The translations under genes were made by a program, and so were the position numbers. Shown piece after piece: positions 20,076 to 31,690 of a stretch of 64,000 nucleotides of DNA. The stretch is from Lutjanus erythropterus (taxonomy: Eukaryota; Chordata; Actinopteri; Lutjaniformes; Lutjanidae). The stretch lies in NCBI GenBank assembly GCA_020091685.1, contig CM034594.1, positions 40,680,015 to 40,744,014 on the forward strand, written 5' to 3'. The notes below the pieces were generated by a model. The model worked only from the letters and a program-made list of their open reading frames with translations, was not told the origin of the DNA and made no database searches. How positions within the stretch are numbered: position 1 is the stretch's first letter; the number at the start of each line of letters is the position of its first letter.

Positions 20076-22200
20076 GCTAAAGCGTACACCCAACAGGAAG
20101 TCAGCCATTTTGAATTTACTGTTACATTACTGTACATTTTTGCCATTTTCATGCAATAATACTTTAACAAACTCTGCATATTTGGTTACAACTTCAAATC
20201 ATGTCGGTACAATCTAAAGAGTTTTGATTGAGTGGTGTGTCCGTGGCGTGTCAATCTTTGTCAATCTTTCGCCACGAAAGCTGGTGCAACTTGAGTACAC
20301 ATGGTCAAATTTGCCCCAAACTTCAATATTTGGGAGTAGTCCCAGCCTGAAGACGTCTATATGTCAACATTCAGTCATTGTCATAGTGTAAATACTTTGT
20401 GCAGTGTCCAGAACACAAATTCTGAGCTCGTTGTCCAGCATCAAGACCACAGCTGCTGCACAGCCCGATGCACATGGGGGTGCAAGAGCTGGGTCAATTT
20501 CCATTCCCGGCCTGTTTGATTTTAATTTTAAAACTGCAGCATGTACAGGCGTTGAGGAAAATAGTTGCACACTTGTATTGCCATCGTTTTGACATGGCGG
20601 GCTTTAGCTTTTGCTTTGTGGCTGTAACATATGCAACTATTTTCCTCCACACTCCACAGATGTCTGATCAGCTCCTCTTCCATTTTCCTACTCATCATGT
20701 ACCAAAAACTATGTTCAGAAGTATGGCTGGTCCAAGCTGAATATTTGAGACACCTTGCATCACATCCAGCATGCAGACAGGGACTATACTGACTGACCTG
20801 CTACTTTTTCGTATGTCTCTAGTTTGAACAAGCTGACATCAGTAACACATTTCAGAATAATCCCTATTTTTCCTAAAAGCTTTGCACTACACAATGTTTC
20901 CTGGGACAAAGCCTCAGTAATTCCAAACAATGTTTTCTCTGCAAAATGATTGGCAGTGAAATATATGTTGTTTATTTGATCAGGGTGTGTGAATGGAATT
21001 TAGCAGAGCTGATTGTAATGTAAATACTTCACACTATGGCTCATTCCCAGAGTGAATATTTTGTTAATTACTTGTCCTTTTGTGTGTACAGCTTTAGAAG
21101 AAAGTCTCTTGAATCACACACAGACACGCTGAAAACAGTGTGTGTCTGTGTGCTATTGTATGCATGTGTGTGATTTGTGATGTGTATTTAATAGAGGGTG
21201 GTGTAAAAGCTTCATGTTTCTTATTCAGTACCATGTGGATGAGACATGGACCACGCCATTAACTTGTATTTAGACAGCTGACTTAATTTAGACACCTCTC
21301 TCTCTCCGTCTTCGTGCATGACATCATGTGATTATGAAGTGGTCTCACATTGCTGTGCATGTTCTTTCCTACTGAACTTGACATGTTCGTAACGGACTTC
21401 TGCCAGATAATAAGTGCCTTTAACCTCTGACCTGTCGACTTGAACCCATCACCATTATAATAACTACAGCTGTAGTTTAAATGGTTCAGCCAGAGCAAAC
21501 TGAAGCTGCTCCATTCATCCGGTCATAAATCAGTACCCACAAATTGTTGCAACCTATTAACCCTAAATAAAGTTTTTTAAAGTGTTACAATAGTCCAGTG
21601 CTCTAATGGGCAAAAAATTTATCAGTATTTCTGTTATTAATAAGTAATAAGAGATTTGTCAGAACAACTTTTGGGTGGCTACGTTGTGGAAAATCCCTTT
21701 TTGCTGTTGTATGTCCTCCCTCAGAATAAAATGCTTTGTCTTGTTAGTCAGCTCTCTAATTCATCAGCTTGACATCTTACCATCTGGAAAAGAGCTGCTG
21801 AGCATTTGGACCTAAATTCATTTATTAACAAACTTTTTAACATTTGCAGCTGCAGACTTGATGGATTATTTTAAAGTTGACTTACAAACATTTATAACTG
21901 CTGACCTTGAAGCTCACTTTTTGCTTGGATCCCGACATAACGGCAGCAAATTAGCAGCCCGTCCTCACGTCTGCGCAGGTCGTCTGTGTGCACAGCTCAT
22001 TACGACCCATATTTATGCTTATGTTTGGCAGCAACTTCTATGAGAGTTTTACAGTGATGTTAGACATGGTTCTCCACTATCATCATCAAAACACCACATA
22101 ATGAAATATATTTTAGAAGAATACTGTTCATTCCTCCAGCTGTGCACTTCACTGAGACACAAATGCTCTGCAAGAAGTTATAAATTGTGTCTGATACATT
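20076..22200. other. Long stretch without supported genes
   Basis: No transposon ends or coding similarity is recognised. A TTTGTCAATCTTTGTCAATC-like direct repeat occurs near 20250 and a GTGTGTCTGTGTG-type run near 21140. The frames at 20364-20740 on both strands overlap and are unsupported. Confidence 0.35.
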
Positions 22201-22230
22201 TTCTTCTTCTTCTTCTTTTTTTTTTTTTTG
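22201..22230. repeat. (TTC)n microsatellite running into poly-T
   Basis: Five TTC units followed by about 14 T. Confidence 0.9.
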
Positions 22231-22324
22231 CAAAATAAGTTCAGAGTATTCAGGGATTCATAAATATGCAAATAGTCCCCACCCTCTGTATTGTTATTCC
22301 CATCAGCTTCAGATATATTTTATG

Positions 22325-22865
22325 TTTAGTATTAATCAGCAAATGTTAGCATGCTAACAGGCTAAACTAAAAGAGGCTAAACTGACTCGCTGGATGCACA
22401 AACCCAGTACCCTTTGTGGTGAAAACCAACCCCTAGTCTGCCTCTGATTGGCTAGACCCTTCCAGACGCTGATGTTTATCCAGCCATGATGCGATGATGT
22501 GGTGCTACAAACTGGACAGGCCTGTGAGGACAGTTCTCAGCCATGGCAGTTCACGTTACTGTCGCACTGGTTTGTGGAGCGCTACGTGAACAAAAATGTG
22601 AGCTGCCATGACTGACTTGCTGTAGTGCCAGTTAGCATTACAGCTAAACGTTAGCCTGGAAGGGTTTAGGCAGTCGGAGGCAGGGTGAGGCCAGCTTCCC
22701 CTAAACTAAGGTGGTCAATATACCTGGTTTTCATCAGCATGTTAACATTGTCCCTGTGCACAAATTTAGGATGCAGATGTTAGCATTTAGCACAAAGCAC
22801 CTCTGTGATTAAATACAGCCTCACAGAGCCACTAGCATGGCTTTCAACTCTTTGTTTTTGTCTCC
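22325..22865 (+). repeat. Dispersed teleost repeat (GTTAGCATGCTAAC type), interrupted
   Basis: The left part has AATGTTAGCATGCTAACAGG. The right part has CAGCATGTTAACATTGTCC, GATGTTAGCATTTAGCACAAAGCACC and ACAGCCTCACAGAGCCACTAGCATGGC. This ordered set is a familiar fish repeat. About 350 bp between roughly 22385 and 22730 does not belong to it, including CTCTGATTGGCTAGACCCTTCC, and looks like a second repeat inserted within. Confidence 0.6.
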
Positions 22866-23234
22866 CATATGTATGCCTTAAACAGGCAGAGAACAAAATC
22901 TGGGCCCAACGTTTCTTTCACAATGATTTATTGTAAGAGAGGCTAATGTGTTACAACTCTGGATCAGCGTGGATCTTTGACACAGTGACATCATCACCCT
23001 AAAAGCAATATAATGGTGCACCTAAAGAAACATTTCAGACAGTTATTATGTGTCCAGAGTTGGACAAGGTGTTGAAGTACTGTTCTTTTTACCTCTTTGG
23101 CCAGTCAGATTTTTTTTTCTGAGCTGCAGAGAAGCTCAACCCGTGAGAAATGTTGCAGGACCGTGTGTGTTCCGTAACCAAAGTCATTTGTAACAGTAGA
23201 TAACTTGAAACTGATAATGCATGAATACTCTGAT

Positions 23235-24320
23235 GATACACTTTTAAAAATAAGGGTTCCAAAAGGATTCTTCCTGAAGGGCTGAGGTTCTACTCACAAC
23301 CATTTGCCTGTAAATAATCCTTTGTTGGAGAAAGGGTTTGTCTAAGGTTCTCTGGAAGACTAAGAGTTCCAAGACTTTGCAGGCAAAGAGCCCCTTTTTT
23401 GGAAGCATGTTGGATTGTTGACATGCTTGAAGAACTATAATATAATAGGGTTCTTGATAGAACCCCCTGGGTAGGTTCTAGATTAAAACCCTTGGAAAAT
23501 AAAAGGATTATCAGTAGGAGCCCCTTGTTTGTTTCTAGATAAAAACCCACTGAATATAAAAGGGTTCTTGGTAGAATCCTTGGGGAGGGGTCTAGAGAAA
23601 AACCCTCTCTGGAATCCCCTGGGTGGATTCTTGCTAAAATTCTTTGAATATAAATGGGTTCTTGGTAGAATCCCTTTGGTGGGCTCCAGATAAAAATCTG
23701 CTGTTGACTCCCTGGGTGGGTTCTAGATAAAAACCCTTGGAACATAAAAAGTTTCTTGGTAGAATCTCCTTGGTGGGTTCTAGACAGAAACCCTTGGAAT
23801 ATAAAAGGGTTTTCTATAGAATCCCTGGGAAGGGGTCTAGATAAAAACCTTCTGTGGAACCCCCTGGATAGGTTCTTTGCAAAAAACCCTTTGAATATAA
23901 ATGGCTTCTTGGCAGAACCCCTTTACAAGTGGTTCTTGGTAGAACTTCCTGGGTGGGTTCTAGATACAAACCTTTGGAATATAAATGGTTCTTGGTAGAA
24001 CCTCCTGGGTGAGTTCTAGATAAAAACCCTTGGAATTTAAAAGAGTACTTGGCAGAGCCCCCTGGGTGGGTTCTTGTTAGCACCCTTAGAGAATGGAAAG
24101 GTTCTGTAGAACCTCTCATAGGGAGCTGTGGGTGAAACCTTTCGCAAATAGTTTTAGGTATAACCCTTTATTGATGGGCTCTAGGTAGAACTCTCTGAAA
24201 GGGTTCTAAGTGGAGCCTTTATAAAAGGTTCTGCCAGGAACAAAAATGGTTCTCCTATGGGGACAAGCCAAAGAACCCTCTATGTTTCCAGTTAGCACCT
24301 CTATTTCTCTGAGTACATCT
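23235..24320. mobile_element. GGTTCT/AGAACC mobile element, long copy with internal tandem array
   Basis: The left end is ACACTTTTAAAAATAAGGGTTCC. The right end reversed is TACTCAGAGAAATAGAGGTGC, an imperfect inverted match. The interior is the minisatellite at about 23455-24110. The same termini flank the short copy at 4285-4625. No transposase is encoded, and the long frames on both strands (151 codons on -, 80 codons on +) are array translations. Confidence 0.7.
23455..24110. repeat. Minisatellite of about 46-60 bp units, roughly 12 copies
   Basis: The recurring unit reads GGGTTCTTGGTAGAA, CCCCCTGGGTGGGTTCTAGA, TAAAAACCCTTGGAATATAAAA. Some units are shortened, for example those ending in AAAACCCTC before the next AATCCCCTGG. 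Each unit contains GGTTCT and AGAACC half-sites, so it is partly self-complementary. Units differ at several positions, so the array is not recently homogenised. Confidence 0.85.
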
Positions 24321-25429
24321 CATAGACACAGGGATTTTGGGTGATATTAAATTTGATGACCTGCTGGTTAGATGAGTAATGACCAGTATAACATTACACA
24401 CATGCAGAATATAGGGAACATTGTGTTCTAATACGTTCTTGTCCTTTCTGTCAATCTGATATATAGAGCCCTCGATGACATAACAATATTAGCGTTATAT
24501 TGCCCCCTCCAGGGACATGTTAGCCCTCCAGTTAACATCTCTCGAAAACATTTACACAATGTTTCATAGGGTATCGGATGACGAGAGAATTTCAGTCATA
24601 TGTTGAGTCAAGGTGGGCTCCAAACTTGTGCACCTTATTGAAAACAACAACATACCAGATGAGTGAAGTCAGCTCCAGAAAAAAAAAAAAAAAGAAAAGC
24701 TTGTGGTCCTTTGTTTTTCACATTTCAAAGAGACAAAATGAGCTCATTTCACCACACATGCGGTAATATATTTTCATCATTAGGCCTATTACAAACATAA
24801 ACAGACAATCTGAGGGCACGCTGAGTGTGCAGCCAAATTCTGTTCTTCCATGTTGTCACCTCTGTGACGCCTCGGTGTGACGCTGGATGACTCCCAAAAT
24901 AGAATCTATTCTGTGTTTCATTTGTGACAGATGTGAAAACTGCATCCAAGATACCCAATTAACCCCAGAATAAAATTTAATGTACTGCACACCGACTTAC
25001 TAAAAACAGTGACTTACTTTTTCCAGTTACCATACTACATCACATCCTCATTAGGCAGTGTCACGTGTACACAACAAGGAGGAAACAGACTATAAAAGAA
25101 AGGAAATTTTAGCCAAACGAGTAGCTACTGTACAAACAGTTGCAAACTTTAAACAGCCTTTAATGTGGTTTAGTGTACACAAATGATTTGTTCTTTTTTT
25201 CATAATTTATTGATTTCATAGACATTTCATAGGCTGTGTTGTCCATTTAATTGTATCATTAAGGTTGAAGCTCTTATTTTGAAGATGTAATGCTGGTGGG
25301 AGGCATAATGCACAGTGAAATGTCAGCACCAAGCAAAGAAACAAGTCATGTGTGTTTTTTGTAGCACCTTGCTAATAAAAGCACACAGTTCGTCACTATC
25401 TTCTTTCCTTTTGTGACTGATATTTAGTG
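24321..25429. other. Unannotated stretch
   Basis: Contains an A-run near 24680. No gene or repeat termini are recognised. Confidence 0.4.
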
Positions 25430-25945
25430 ACATAACTTCTTGTACTTTGAGATGGAAAGTGGATGAGTATCAGCCAGCAAGAATGCCATATTAGCTAAAT
25501 GTACTGCAATTTTGGTTGCATGGACATTAGCATTTAGCAAAACAAAAACAACATAAAAGACGTAAAATGAGGAAAATGACTGACAAGACTGAACAAGACA
25601 AAAAGTAATATAAGAAGTAATGTGACGTACCAAGAAGAAAATGATGTAACAAGACAAAAACAATGTTAAAGACATAACAAGACAAAAGGGAGAGGACAAG
25701 ATAGAGAGGGAGACTTGAGCGATGACAAAAGGTGAGGTTCAGTTAGTTTGCACAGAAACAGCTGGTAGAAATGTCCTTCAGAGCAACTTTTTACTTTCAT
25801 ACTTTGAGTACAATTTCAGAGCCTGAACTTTTTCACTTTTACATAAAAAAGTTGAATCACTACTTCTACTTTTACCAGTCTTTTTTTTTTTTTACACAAG
25901 TATCTGTACTTCTACTTGAGTACTTTTCACTACCATCTCTGATTG
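25430..25945 (-). repeat. hAT-like family with variable internal array, copy A
   Basis: On the - strand: AGTACTCAAGTAGAAGTACAG near 25920, then AGAGCCTGTACTTT-like spacing, the block GACATTTCTACCAGCTGTTTC, GCAAACTAACTGAACCTCACC, then an array of TCTTGTTA / GTCTTGTTATGTC-like units to about 25545. The same block order occurs in copies at 33100, 56058 and 60300-62190. There is no transposase. Frames across the array, such as the 91-codon one, are low-complexity hydrophobic translations. Confidence 0.7.
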
Positions 25946-27244
25946 TAAAGATTGAAAAAGTGAGCAATCATTTTATTTTAAGTTAAATATGCTTACCTGA
26001 AGCTTTTCATTTCCAGTTATAAGGTGGTAAATTCATGATTTGGGTCTAAATACTAATTCATAATCAAACACGTCTTCCAAAGCTTACCAAGCAATAAACT
26101 TCATCAATTACCAAGGATTCCCAAAAAGACATCCCAAGATGACGTCCACAAATGTCTTATTTTGTCCACAAACCAAAGATATTCAGTTTACTGTCAGAGA
26201 AGAGTAAAGAAACCAGAAAGTTTTTGTTTTCGAGAAGCTGAAATCAGAGATTTTTTATTAAAACCAAAAAAAGACTCAAAACAGTTTATTGATCATCAAA
26301 ATACTTGGCAATTAATTTATTCATGGTTCACGATGTGTGAATGGAGCCACAGAAGCTTGTGCTCTATTTAACACTAAAGTGTTTGTGAAGCATCAGTTGG
26401 AGAGTTAGATCTTTCAGATGAGGGTGATATATTATTTAATTTGCTTTTAAAACTTTGTATATTTCTCCAAAACATTTTTTGCAGCATACATGCTTGTGTT
26501 GCTGTTTTCTGTATCTTTCAGGAATAAATATGTCATTGTTGTAGATTTTAATCATCAAATATATGGAGGTCACTTAGCTAGTAAGTAAATGACCTGGTTA
26601 GCTGGGCCTGACACATTACATGACAGTTATACAACACAGGAATGACACAGTATGTGCAGGATGAAACCTAACAGGACCTCTGAGTACAGACCAGGCAGCA
26701 GACTAAACATGTTGAGGCCCATGTTGCCTCGTCAAACGCAGAGTGCTTCACCCTGTAGGCAAACTATAGTGGGTCCAGCTGTGCGTTGTTGTAGCATTTT
26801 AATATATTCAGTATGCTTCATGTGCACTCAGGTAACCCTGATGATCATGCTAACATGATCATGATTATGTACTGAACACAACTTCACCCACAAAACTGCA
26901 CAGAGTTAATTATTATCACTGCTGAGCTCACAGTGACGAGGTTAAAATGTGTCCTACCGTGCTGTTTTTGACGGAAACTGTCCATAATTAAAGACACACT
27001 TTAATTCATGCTTGGCATAGTAATAGCAGTTATTACGTTTCTTCTGGTGATGTGAAAGGACACAAAGGTAGCAGGGCTTATTCAAGTCCATACAGTGGCT
27101 GATCAAACTGCACATGTTCTGATTTAATTCTGTGATGTCTGCTTGCAAATTGAATTCATTTTTTCCTGTTAAGTTGTCATAACACTTTCAATTTGTTGCT
27201 TTGTCTCTCTGTTGAAATAACCAGAGCTTTGGTTCACCTCCAGA
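25946..27244. other. Unannotated stretch
   Basis: No supported gene. A small repeat of ATGATCATG around an AACATGATCATG occurs near 26841-26866. Confidence 0.4.
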
Positions 27245-27545
27245 ATGTTACTGCAAGAGACACAAAATGACAACACAGAGAAAAAACAATAAAGAGACTT
27301 AAAATGACAACAAAGAGACGAAATAGTACAAGAAAGACATAAAATGACAATGAAGGGACATAATATGGCAACAAAGAGACATAAAATGACAATAAAGAGA
27401 CATAAAATGACAACAGTGTCACCTAAAATGACAACAAAGAGACACAAAATGACAACAAAGAGACATAAAATTACAAGAATGAGACACAAAACAACAAGAA
27501 AGAGACAAATGAAAACAAAGGCATAAAATGACGTGATGAATGACA
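27245..27545 (+). repeat. Minisatellite, unit about 21 bp (AAAATGACAACAAAGAGACA)
   Basis: About a dozen imperfect units of the form AAAATGACAACAAAGAGACAT. The 60-codon + strand and 128-codon - strand frames are translations of it: Lys/Thr/Arg/Met-rich on +, hydrophobic on -. The same unit appears reversed at 30740-31690. Confidence 0.9.
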
Positions 27546-28410
27546 AAATAGACATGAAACACCAACATAAATGTCACTTAAAGAAACACAAAACGACTGC
27601 AAACCTTGTTGGTCCTTCGTGTCTTTGTGTCTGTGTGCAGTACAGCCTCAGGGCAGATCGTGAAATAGTCACAAAATTTAATCTATTGGATTTGTGTACA
27701 GGGAAAAATAATTAATTCTTTTGGTCCATCTCAGCATGACTTTCACATTGTGTCCTAATCCTTCCATGCTGAGATGTTCAGGTATTTTTGAGCACATGCA
27801 GTCCTCTGATGCAGGAGGTCGAGGCTGGACGTCACCTCACCTTCTCTCTCCTCAGAACGGGGTCGCTGCAGTGAGTGATGAGGTCAGCTGAGGAAACTTC
27901 ATCAGACATCACTTGTGGTGTTGTTTGTCCCTCTGTGGTGTGAAGGGAATGTGGCAGACGTTGAAGGCTCTGACAGAGAGGACACACAGAGCCAGTGAGT
28001 TAGAGCAGAGACATGTTTTCAAGCTTTAACCACTGTTTTGGATTCTGTGACATCTGTCAGATAATGTGACATGAACGATCCTCTGCATGCAATAACACTT
28101 ATAATAAAGTCCATTAATCAATGCTTTTTCACTCCAAAATCAAAAATACATATTTTCCCCCTGGCCTGATTTTTTTATGTGAGTTGCAGAGTTGAGAGAT
28201 ATTGGTTGTAGAGATGTCTGCCTTCTCTCCAATATAATGGGATGAGATGGCACTCAGCTTATAGTGCTTTAATGAGCGAAAGGAATACATGAAAATTTTC
28301 AAAACTAATGTCTGTTTCCAGAAATCATGACCTGGTTACTCGAGATAATCCACAGACCTCGGAGCAGTTTCATGAAGGAACTATTTTCTTTCTATTAGAA
28401 AAAAGTTCTG
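27546..28410. other. Stretch with one possible microexon, otherwise unannotated
   Basis: At 27856-27870 a 15-base segment lies between a pyrimidine-rich CTTCTCTCTCCTCAG and GTGAGTG. See the findings for why this is only a candidate. Nothing else is supported. Confidence 0.3.
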
Positions 28411-28640
28411 GTAGATTCTACTTGTATTAATTCATACATGAGTTAATACTTACTGAGCATTAGCTAACAGTTACCTAATGTGTCAACTTATCATTTACTA
28501 ATGATAACTAATGAACATGACATGGTTCATGTCAACCATGGCATTAACTCACAGTTAATTAATAGTTGACTAAATGTGTGCAGTAATTATTTACTAATGG
28601 TACTCGTCTTGAGTATGGCATTAACTCATACATTAGTTAA

Positions 28641-29224
28641 AGGGATAGTTCACCCAAAAATGACAATTCAGTCATTATATACTCACCCTTGTTAGTCTGC
28701 AAAACACTGCTGGGGTTTCACAGGAAAACAGTGTTGCAGAATCTCCCAAACAATGGAAGTGAATGGTGACCAGTTTTCATACATAAAAAATAACTGTAAA
28801 AAACCCCTCATAAAATGCCTCCATACTGCTTGTCTGGCATAATCCAAGTCTCCTAAACTCCCTATATGCTGTTTGTCCACCATCTAAACACACACACAGT
28901 TCAGACAGTGTGCATATGCACGTGCATGTGGCTCCAAGCTGAGGATCTGCAGTGAAGATTCAGGCTAAAAACATGTTGTAAATAACATTTTGTAGTCAAC
29001 CTGGCATGTTGGGGCTTTAGGAGACTTGGGCTACACCAGACAAGCAGTATGGAGACATTTTACGTTTTTTATATTTGGAAACTGGTCACCATTCACTTCC
29101 ATTTTTTGGGAGATTTTGCAATTCCAGCAGTGTTTTTGTGGACTAAAAAACTAAACCCGACCTTCAATCAGCATGAAGGTGAGTAGATAATGACTGAATT
29201 TTCATCTTTGGGTGAACTATCCCT
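28641..29224. mobile_element. Kolobok-like MITE, TTAA-flanked, foldback
   Basis: TTAA lies on both sides (28637-28640 and 29225-29228). The ends are AGGGATAGTTCACCCAAAAA and TTTGGGTGAACTATCCCT, forming 16 or more bases of inverted terminal repeat. Inside, CACTGCTGG, CAATGGAAGTGAATGGTGACCA and CATACTGCTTGTCTGG on the left face their complements on the right, so the 584-bp element is a long diverged foldback. There is no coding. TTAA use also occurs in piggyBac, but the termini match the fish Kolobok-type repeat as I recall it. Confidence 0.8.
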
Positions 29225-29267
29225 TTAATGCTTGTTAAGCATTAACTCAAAGTTTATTAATGTTTAA

Positions 29268-29365
29268 CCCTCCTATTATCCTCAAATATCACTAATACAT
29301 TTTACCCTTGGGGTCAATCTGACCCCAGGGATATTTGCCTCCAGAAAATGATTTACAGAAAAAAT
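29268..29365 (+). repeat. piggyBac terminal fragment (copy 3)
   Basis: After TTAA 29264-29267 the sequence CCCTCCTATTATCCTCAAAT, CATTTTACCCTTGGGGTC and ATTTGCCTCCAGAAAAT matches the left end of copy 2 (12975 onward) almost base for base for about 95 bp, then diverges. No second terminus is seen nearby. Confidence 0.85.
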
Positions 29366-29745
29366 AAGCCCTGAGTTTGAGGATGGACAAGTGTATGCAC
29401 AATTACTATTTACATTAAATTAAAAAAAAATTCAACCATATACTAATATTAGTGCACTAATTAGCATGTAAATCTTGAATAAATGCTAACAAGAGACATT
29501 TGTTAAGTTATATAATGCTTTCTCTAGCATTAAGTGTTTGTTAATGCTCATTACAGTTGCAACTAATATTAATAGCATCTTTATAAACTATTAACTAATG
29601 TATGATTAATCCCATAGTTAACATGAACACCATTAATAGATGATTGTTAGACACAACAGCTAACAATTAATTTACCATGAGTTCATGCTTATTATACATT
29701 AACTAATGTTAAGTAATGAAACCTTAGTGTTAACTCAAAAGCTTT

Positions 29746-30739
29746 AAAACCACTGGTATGACATCACCAGGCAGTGGATTGTTTCCCCTCTGAAGCAGTG
29801 AGTAAGTGGGCAGGTGAGTGCATGCATACGTGTTAACGGCTGATGCCCCCCACCCCCCCACCGCCATTTCCACAAGCAGACAGTATCTGTCAGCGGACGG
29901 AGCCCTGTTCTCTGCCAGGGCTGCAGTCATCCACCCCACGGTGGGTTACCATGGTACTGAGATACACTGGAGGGAAACAGTGTTGTGGTCCTTACATTAC
30001 TGTGCCGTCTCCTGTTTGCACATTCCACACAGAACTTCATTTCAGGCACAAGGAATTAACTAAGTCAATACTGAAGAGAGGGAAAAGAAAAAAAAAAAAC
30101 TAAACCCCACATCTTGCTCTCACTAAGCTTTATTTGGTTTAAGCTTCAGCTCCAGGTAGCTCTCTGTCAAACAATACCTCTTTTACCATTTTACTACCAT
30201 TACGTAAATGTACGGGGGGTGAAATGTTGCTCTGGGGGATAAGAGGGAGAGTGCAGGTATTCTTTTTCCAATACTCACCTTTGATTTGAGGTAGTAGTAG
30301 GTAGTACAGCAATTCTCAAATATTTGCACATGCACTTTCCTGTGTGGCACAGGAAATTCATTCTCTTTATGGGTTTCAGGTTGTATGACAAAGTGCAGGA
30401 AGAGGCCAATTTTAACAGAAACGCAAATGTTTTCACAATATAACATTATGGCACAATGAGAACTATAATAAAACAGCTTTGGGGACTTTTTTTTTTTTTT
30501 AAATGATGTCATATAATGTTTGAGGTCCTGATTGCAGTGAATGATCGAGGTGGCAGTTACTGATGGCTACAGACAGAATCTGCAGCTCCACTTTACTGCT
30601 GTATTTACACAGGTTGTCAGTGTTGCTGCAGGCATTAAACGTCTGGAGGGTTGCTGCCAATCACATCACCTTTAGATAGTAGCAAATGGTTTTGCCTGAA
30701 ATGTAATTGCTGTGTTGATTATGTTCACTGGCAACAGTT
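29746..30739. other. Unannotated stretch
   Basis: No supported gene. Frames at 29730-30103 and the 109-codon - frame at 30183-30512 resemble nothing known to me; the latter starts in a poly-T run. Confidence 0.4.
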
Positions 30740-31690
30740 TTGACAACAACAAGAAAGAAACAGTCTTACAACAAATCTATGAAAATTCCAACAAAGAAAC
30801 AAAAAGCAACAAAGAGACAAAATCAACAACAGGAAAAAAATGACAAAAGACACATTAAATGACAACGATGATACACAAAATAGGAGTAAGACACAAACTT
30901 TATGGTTGTTTTGCCTCTTTTTGTAGTTGCTTTTTATCTCTTCATGGTCATTTTATGTCTCTTTGTAGTTGATAGTCTGTAGTTTTGTGTCTGTGTGTGA
31001 ACTAGTGTGGTGAATCTGTGGTATTTTGTCTCTTTGTGGTTGATTTATTACTCTAAAGTTGTTTGTGGTCAGTTTCTGTTTCTTTGTAGCTATTTGGTCT
31101 CTTTTTGTGGTTGTTTTTGGTCTCTTTGTGGTCATTTTCTGTCTTTTTGTTGTCATTTTGTGTCTCTTTTTAGTTGATATGTATCTATTCATAGTTTTGT
31201 GTCTCTTTGTAGTGATTCTGTAGTACTTTGTGTCTTTGTGGTTGATTTGTGACTCTAAAGTTGTTCTGTGTCTTTGTGGTCAGTTTGTGTTTCTTTGTAA
31301 CCATCCGGTCTCTTTTTGTGGTTATTTTCTGTCTCTTTGTGGTCATTTTGCATCTCCTTGTGTTCATTTGTGTCTTTTGGTTGTCATTTTGCATGTTTTT
31401 GTAGTTGATATGCCTCTCCCTGTAGTATTTTGTCTCTTTGTGACAAATCTGTGGCATTTTTTGTTGTCATTTTGGTCTCTTTTTGTAGTTGTTTTCAGTC
31501 TCTTTGTTGTCATTTTGCATCTCTTTTTAATTGATATGCATTGTTTCGTAGTTTTGTGTCTCTTGGTGGCGTTTCTATGGTATTTTGTCTTTGTGGTTGA
31601 TTTGTGACTGTAGTTGTTCTGTCTCATTGTGGTCATTTTGTGTCTTTTGTATTTGTTTTGTGTCCTCATGATTGTTATGTATCATTTTGC
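30740..31690 (-). repeat. Large minisatellite, same unit as 27245-27545 in opposite orientation
   Basis: Roughly forty imperfect units of the type GTCATTTTGTGTCTCTTTGTGG, with TTGTAGTTGATATG and GTGATTCTGTGGTATTTTG variants. A higher-order period of about 320 bp is suggested by recurring ordered variants (GTTGATATG ... TAGTTTTGTGTCTC ... TCTGTGGTATTTTGTC). The + strand 125-codon frame is a hydrophobic repeat translation and the - strand ones are Lys/Thr-rich. Confidence 0.9.

Larger units (their letters stand above)
28411..29745. repeat. AT-rich TTAACTAATG-type dispersed repeat, interrupted twice
   Basis: Repeated words such as AGTTAATACTTACTGAGCATTAG, CATTAACTCATACATTAG, TGTTAAGCATTAACTC and ACATTAACTAATGTTAAG run from about 28411 to 28640 and again from 29229 to 29745. 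A Kolobok-like MITE (28641-29224) and a piggyBac terminal fragment (29268-29365) break it. Limits are approximate; the class is unknown. Confidence 0.6.

Noticed and set aside
23290-23998. 151-codon (-) and 80-codon (+) frames
   Set aside because: Translations of the GGTTCT minisatellite; the period matches the DNA unit and the sister copy has no such frame.
27340-27480. CRISPR-like array because of regular short repeats
   Set aside because: Units are contiguous without spacers and are imperfect; it is a minisatellite in a vertebrate genome.
30953-31669. Lys/Thr/Arg-rich - strand frames that resemble basic nuclear proteins
   Set aside because: They follow the ACAAAGAGACA unit exactly and are interrupted repeatedly; low-complexity translation.
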